In this document: piece by piece, positions 59,519 to 64,000 of the stretch | Layout of the letters: every line of letters begins with the position of its first letter | Position numbering within the stretch: position 1 is the first letter of the stretch | Assembly: GCA_009741485.1 (NCBI GenBank) | Contig: CM019219.1 | Coordinates: forward strand, 632,337 to 696,336 | From: Malurus cyaneus samueli | Taxonomy: Eukaryota > Chordata > Aves > Passeriformes > Maluridae | DNA: 64,000 nt | Direction: 5' to 3' | Made by a program: the position numbers and the translations under genes | Notes under the pieces: model-generated | Seen by the model: only the letters and a program-made list of their open reading frames with translations | Told to the model about the DNA's origin: nothing | Database searches by the model: none

Positions 59519-59736
59519 TGGAGCAGCCTGGCCCATGGCAGGGATTGGAACCAGATGATCTTTTATTTCTGGGAATGGAGTGCCCAGGGAGGTTTGGAAT
59601 CCCCATCCCTGGAGCTGTTTAAGGAAGGTCTGGATGTGGCCTGGGCTGGTGACAAGATGGGGACTGGTCACAGGTTGGACTGGATGGTCTCAGGGATATT
59701 TTCCAACCTAACAGATGCTCTGATCCTGTGATTCTG
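59519..59736 (+). mobile_element. CR1 LINE 3' ends, two fragments
   Basis: A short piece (GGAGCAGCCTGGCCCATGGC, GGGATTGGAACCAGATGATC) is followed at 59571 by a fuller plus-strand CR1 end of the older subfamily. That second piece has TGCCCAGGGAGGTTTGGAAT, CCCCATCCCTGGAGCTGTTT, CACAGGTTGGACTGGATGGT and CCTGTGATTCTG. Two insertions or one rearranged copy. Confidence 0.88.
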
Positions 59737-60188
59737 CCTCTTCCAACCCCAGCCACTGCAGAATTCCATGATTCATGGTGTGCTGCATCACTTCTGTGTG
59801 ATACCCTGATGAAAACCAGGGCACGAGAAAGGTCACTCAGCCAGGTTAACGTCTTTCACATGAATTTGGGTGTAGGTTTTTCCAAGTTTGTTCCCCTCCA
59901 TCGCTGTTTTCTCCTTCTTTAAGAACAAGATTATTATTCCCTATTTGTTATAAATCCACATTTTCTGTGCTTTGTGTTCCCCGTTTCTGTAACGTGCCCT
60001 GCGGAGATTCGATTGCGAGCACAGTTGGTTTTCTTGTGAAAGTTTTCTGATTCTCAGGGCTTGGAGGAGAAAGGGTCACTCCTCAGTTTTGTTGGTTTAT
60101 GAGTGTGTTGTTAATCTGCTTAGAAGAGTCCAGCACAGAGGTAACGTGAGCGTTTGAAAGAAGAGTCTCTTGTGATTATGAAAAACTT
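59737..60188. other. Unique noncoding DNA, probable extension of inverted arm
   Basis: No gene or element was recognised. Because the inverted arm starting at 60189 is cut only by the window edge at its partner, part of this stretch may also be inverted-repeat DNA. Confidence 0.4.
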
Positions 60189-60677
60189 TGACTTGGCAAT
60201 ATCCAGCCAAAGACAGAACAAACCTTCCTTATTTTCTTGGTGTAACTTATAAACCTGTTACCGTTTTTGCATTAAAATCTCCCCATACAAAGGAGATGTC
60301 CATTTTTTGATATTTTATTCATAAGATCCCTCAAGGTGTCATTGAAATTCTCTCAGTCTTTCATCAGCATGATCCACTCTTGGAGAGTACACCTGCACAA
60401 TAGATGAAATGGTCGTCCTCAGAGAATAATGGCAGCCATCCTGATATTAATTTGGTTCCAAGTAATTATCAAGTTCATATCTTTCAGTTTGCTGGGAAAC
60501 TTTTTCTTCCTTTTGACTTTCTTCCTTTTTTTTTCCCCCTCTACTAATAGAGTTAGCAGGGCTTGTTAGTGCTGCTCTGGACTCTCCACAGACTGATCCT
60601 CTTCTCTGGGACTTCAGCTCAGGCTGACGCCTTCAGCTGTGAATTTTTGTCCTGAAATTATTGTCGTGGTTTGTGTG
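60189..60677 (+). repeat. Inverted repeat, left arm
   Basis: Reverse complement of 63514-64000. The two arms differ only by two single-base indels (near 60538 and 60598) over about 488 bp. The arm contains no recognised gene. Its inner end lies at TTGTCGTGGTTTGTGTG. Its outer end is set by the end of the window, not by loss of similarity. Confidence 0.97.
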
Positions 60678-61120
60678 GTATAGATTATTGTTTCTTCTGA
60701 TATTATTAAGAAAAGTCTCAATATCACGGAGAACATTGAACAATGTATTGATCCCTTTTTCCCAATTGATCTGATTTTTTCCCCATTTTTCTCCTGTGGA
60801 ATTATCCCCACTTTTACATGGAAAAGTGTTTTGCATCCCTCCAGTCCCACCACCTGGGGTTTTTATCAGAGGAAGGATCAGGCCACAGTCTGTGCTTGGG
60901 CTCATTCAGACAGGCTGAATTGCCTGCAGTGCACCAGCACACTAATGCATGGATACCTATTAAAAATTATTTTTCATAATTCTCATTTATTTATTTATTT
61001 ATTTAATGGTCGTTGTTCATTTAATTATTTATTTATCCCTTTATTTGTAAGGGCTGGATAATGGTGCGGGTTAGAAATTGCTTTACATAAGGAAATGCTC
61101 ATTTGCTAATGTATTTTACC
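60678..61120. other. Unique noncoding DNA in palindrome loop
   Basis: AT-rich sequence with a TTTA microsatellite at about 60985-61037. Nothing else was recognised. Confidence 0.5.
60985..61037. repeat. TTTA microsatellite
   Basis: Two blocks of ATTTATTT repeats separated by AATGGTCGTTGTTCA. Low-complexity AT tract. Confidence 0.9.
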
Positions 61121-61244
61121 TTCTTTTTGTGGGTTTTTTTGGGGTTTTTTGGGGTTTTTGGATTTTTGAGTTTTTTTTTGGTTTTTTTGTTTTGTTTTGT
61201 TGTTGTTTTCTGTTTTGTTTTTGGTTTTTTTTACTTTTTTTTTT
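61121..61244. repeat. T-rich tract with G-runs
   Basis: T-runs interrupted by GGG/GGGG at 61131, 61141 and 61151, then by GG and G. The GGGGTTTTTTGGGGTTTTTGG part could form a weak G-quadruplex. Similar in style to the tracts at 33571 and 38472. Confidence 0.93.
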
Positions 61245-61619
61245 AGAACATTGATGTCTTTAATTCCCAGCCTGCAGATGGACTGGAGAAACGACACATT
61301 TCACAACACATCTCCATCTTTTCCAGCTCTCATATACTTAAATTGCAAATTCTCCTGAACTGTAACCCAGTGTCTTCTGGCTCTTGATTCTACATTTCCC
61401 CGCAGATCTTCTGCCTTCAGTGGTGTCAGAGCTGCAGGATGTGACTGTTAATGAAAGGGATTAAACTGCAGCAAAGCCCCGACATTCAAATGATGTTGAG
61501 GGTCTGATTTAAGACCACCAAGACAGAAAATCGAGAAGGAAGAGCCGCTGTAGGTTTGTTCTGGCAGCTGGGTTGTGTGTGGCAGTGAGATGCAGACCAA
61601 GGATCTGCTGTGATTGGAC
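61245..61619. other. Unique noncoding DNA in palindrome loop
   Basis: Unique sequence, nothing recognised. Confidence 0.5.
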
Positions 61620-61845
61620 AAGGGGGATGTTTGAGATGGAGGAGGGCAGGGTCAGATGGGAATTTGGGCAGGAATGGATTTCCCAGAGAAGCTGTGGCTG
61701 CCCCTGGATCCCTTTGAGTGCCCAAGGCCAGGCTGGACATTGGGGCTGGGAGCAGCCTGGACAGTGGGAGATGTCCCTGCCATGGCAGGGGTGGGTTTGG
61801 ATCATCTTTGAGGTCCTTTCTAACCCAAAGGGATTCCAGGATTCC
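61620..61845 (+). mobile_element. CR1 LINE 3' fragment
   Basis: Plus-strand CR1. GTTTGAGATGGAGGAGGGCA leads to TTTGGGCAGGAATGGATTTC, then joins CCCAGAGAAGCTGTGGCTGC directly, so the GGGTGGGCAGCCCTGGCACA block is deleted. The rest of the young core follows. It ends CTAACCCAAAGGGATTCCAG. Confidence 0.94.
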
Positions 61846-62167
61846 TTAAGGATCACCTGCAATCTGTAATGCAACCCACGAGACATTTTCCACAACTCTG
61901 CTCCTGTTGCTGAGCTCGGAGCAGACACGAGGTTCACAAAGATGCTCAGCCTGCCCCACCAAAGTTCAGCAACCAACCAAAAACTCATCCCCCTTCTTGA
62001 CTTATTTCATGATTCTGCCCCAAAATCAAATTACTGACAGACAGGCCAGTTTTCTGCCAAATTTCAAGTTCTACTTCCCACTCTGGGAATGTTTCCAAGG
62101 AGCAGCTCCAGCACCCTCTGTGTTTGGAGGTGTCGGGTGCAGAGGCTGCCCAGTGGTTCTGTTTTAT
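61846..62167. other. Unique noncoding DNA
   Basis: Unique spacer, nothing recognised. Confidence 0.45.
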
Positions 62168-62225
62168 GGAACCACAGGATCATTTTGGCTGGAAAAGACC
62201 TCTAAAATCATGGATTCACCCAGGC
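62168..62225 (-). mobile_element. CR1-like 3' end, short
   Basis: GGAACCACAGGATCATTTTG followed by GCTGGAAAAGACCTCTAAAA and TCATGGATTCACC matches the minus-strand end of an older CR1 subfamily (AATCATTAAGGTTGGAAAAG, ACCTCTAAGATCATC). Similarity is lost after about 60 bp. Confidence 0.62.
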
Positions 62226-62694
62226 AGGGCCAAATCCCTCCTAAATAATGTCCCACCTCTGTCCTGTCCCTGTTTGTCACCCTCTCCCCAATTCCTGGCA
62301 GTCCAAGAGCCGTCCTGATTGGAAACTCCACGGATCAATTCGAGAGGCAAAAACCCCAATAAATTCATCCTTCCAAAGGCATCATCCACAAAAGAGATTT
62401 TCAGGCTGAGATGAGGTTTGGCAAATTGATGAGCATGTGGGAAGGGGGTTGTAAATGAGGGAATTACAGTCACTGCTAACGTTGCTCTGTAATGTCTCTG
62501 ACTCTCCAACCGTAGTTTTAATTCCCAGAAAACAGTCTTTGATGCCAAGTGCTTTATAGGCAGAGGAATCACTTCCAGCAAACTTGAGTAACTTTGATAT
62601 CAGCTCTGCAATGGCAAATTGAGCATATTTTCTTGCGCTTAAAATTCATAATACTCTCTGTTTGACTATTCAACTCTTTTACTTCCTCCTCTAA
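62226..62694. other. Unique noncoding DNA
   Basis: Unique AT-rich sequence, nothing recognised. Confidence 0.5.
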
Positions 62695-62704
62695 TTTTTT
62701 TCTT

Positions 62705-62736
<32 letters not shown>

Positions 62737-62742
62737 TTTTTT
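62695..62742. repeat. Long poly-T tract
   Basis: About 48 bases, almost all T with two C interruptions. It lies within the loop of the inverted repeat. Confidence 0.97.
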
Positions 62743-63448
62743 GACATGGACATAAAAAATTACATTTTCTCCGTGTTTAAAAACATGGAAAGCACAAGCC
62801 TTGAACCTTTTCCTGGAGGATGGATTTCACTGGAGATGTCTCATGTGCACCTTTCCCTCTTGGGCTCATCCTCTCACTGTTTCTCCCAACATTTTTGAGC
62901 AGTTGAGGCTGTGGCACCAACTTTGCCAAGGGTTTAATGACCTGTGCTGCTTTGCATGAAAGATTTTTACTAATCCCCTGCTTAAAATGACTTTTAAAGA
63001 TGTGTTGGGGCCAAAGCTTCGGCTTAGAGTTTTGTTCCCACAGGTGAATGTTTTTCAGAATTCGCAGAATCACAAGAGGTAAATCTGTTTCTTCTTTATC
63101 TTGGGCATTTTATGGAGGGGTGATACTTTGCTAAATATAATTTTTATTGAGTTTTAAATACATCCTGAGTTTTAAATACATCCCAAGGCTTTTGGCTCTG
63201 AAATTCCTCAGGGATTTCAGGGATGAGCTGTAGGAAGGGGGGCACAGTTCCTCTTCATCCCCCAATAAGAGCTGGACTTCTGCCTGTTGGATATTTTGGG
63301 ATGCTGTGGGGCTCAGGACACAGCCTGTGGGGTCAGGAAATGGGGTCGCTTTGGGGTTATTTTAGCTCTGGGCCCTTTGGAAGCATGTTCTGGAGCATTA
63401 CACAGGATCAGATCCTTCTATTGCTAACGGATTCCAGCTTAGTTAAGC
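62743..63448. other. Unique noncoding DNA
   Basis: Contains an 18-bp tandem (GAGTTTTAAATACATCC, twice) at 63148-63183. A 98-codon minus-strand frame at 62777-63073 has no domain. Nothing else was recognised. Confidence 0.5.

Positions 63449-63487
<39 letters not shown>
63449..63487. repeat. Long poly-T tract next to inverted arm
   Basis: About 39 bases, nearly pure T with one C in the left part. It ends 26 bases before the right inverted arm. Read on the minus strand, the arm would be followed by an A-rich stretch and a poly-A tail, as in a retrocopy. Confidence 0.96.
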
Positions 63488-63513
63488 CTGTCCCTGATGC
63501 CTTTTTCTTTTTA

Positions 63514-64000
63514 CACACAAACCACGACAATAATTTCAGGACAAAAATTCACAGCTGAAGGCGTCAGCCTGAGCTGAAGTCCCAGAGAAGAGGACAGTCT
63601 GTGGAGAGTCCAGAGCAGCACTAACAAGCCCTGCTAACTCTATTAGTAAGGGGGAAAAAAAAAGGAAGAAAGTCAAAAGGAAGAAAAAGTTTCCCAGCAA
63701 ACTGAAAGATATGAACTTGATAATTACTTGGAACCAAATTAATATCAGGATGGCTGCCATTATTCTCTGAGGACGACCATTTCATCTATTGTGCAGGTGT
63801 ACTCTCCAAGAGTGGATCATGCTGATGAAAGACTGAGAGAATTTCAATGACACCTTGAGGGATCTTATGAATAAAATATCAAAAAATGGACATCTCCTTT
63901 GTATGGGGAGATTTTAATGCAAAAACGGTAACAGGTTTATAAGTTACACCAAGAAAATAAGGAAGGTTTGTTCTGTCTTTGGCTGGATATTGCCAAGTCA
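63514..64000 (-). repeat. Inverted repeat, right arm
   Basis: Reverse complement of 60189-60677, with only two single-base indels. The inner boundary is sharp (CACAAACCACGACAA); the outer boundary is not reached because the window ends. With its partner it frames a 2836-bp loop. Confidence 0.97.

Noticed and set aside
61131..61165. Interstitial telomere repeat
   Set aside because: Units are GGGGTTTTTT with variable T number, not TTAGGG.
1..64000. Novel prokaryote-style defence or mobile system, CRISPR array, tRNA or rRNA
   Set aside because: No long operon-like frames, no spaced identical repeats with unique spacers, no cloverleaf or rRNA motifs; the CR1 content shows bird nuclear DNA.

Overview
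The window is 64 kb of vertebrate nuclear DNA, almost certainly from a bird and most likely a songbird. The main evidence is about two dozen 5'-truncated CR1 LINE fragments in both orientations. Many share a long, essentially identical 3' core and the CR1 end motif (CCAACCCAAACCATTC / GAATGGTTTGGGTTGG). There are no L1 or Alu-type elements, no bacterial operon structure and no long open reading frames. No protein-coding exon, rRNA, tRNA or CRISPR array could be supported. Nearly all open frames of 60-270 codons lie in CR1 copies, minisatellites, the CpG island or unremarkable unique DNA.

Layout. 1-7.5 kb is unique AT-rich DNA with a short minisatellite (1.8-2.1 kb), two CR1 ends and one conserved-looking block (2.7-3.4 kb). 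7.5-8.35 kb is the only strong GC-rich, CpG-dense segment. It carries a GC box, paired E-boxes and a small tandem repeat, and looks like an orphan promoter or CpG island. 8.4-31 kb is intronic or intergenic DNA with CR1 copies, a recognisable MIR SINE fossil (17.3 kb), a two-size minisatellite (25.7-26.1 kb) and a palindromic ancient-repeat fossil (28.4 kb). 31-33.6 kb holds an apparently exact 763-bp duplication whose first copy ends at a 25-N assembly gap. 33.6-54 kb is largely quiet, with several AT-rich unmutated-looking blocks resembling conserved noncoding elements, notably 45.0-45.5, 50.9-51.4, 51.85-52.25 and 53.2-54.0 kb. 54-58.4 kb is rich in simple repeats and has two local tandem duplications (362-bp and 110-bp units) and a CTCF-like site. 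58.4-64 kb contains more CR1, long poly-T tracts and the outstanding structural feature: two inverted arms of about 488 bp, differing by only two single-base indels, facing each other across 2.8 kb and continuing past the window edge.

Interpretation. The pattern fits a gene-poor region or a very long intron, possibly with long-range regulatory elements, but no neighbouring gene can be named from the sequence. I found no novel protein system. The points most worth following up are the inverted repeat, the duplication at the gap (both possibly assembly artefacts), the orphan CpG island, and the ancient repeat fossils that may be exapted. All conservation statements are inferences from sequence texture; no alignment was run.
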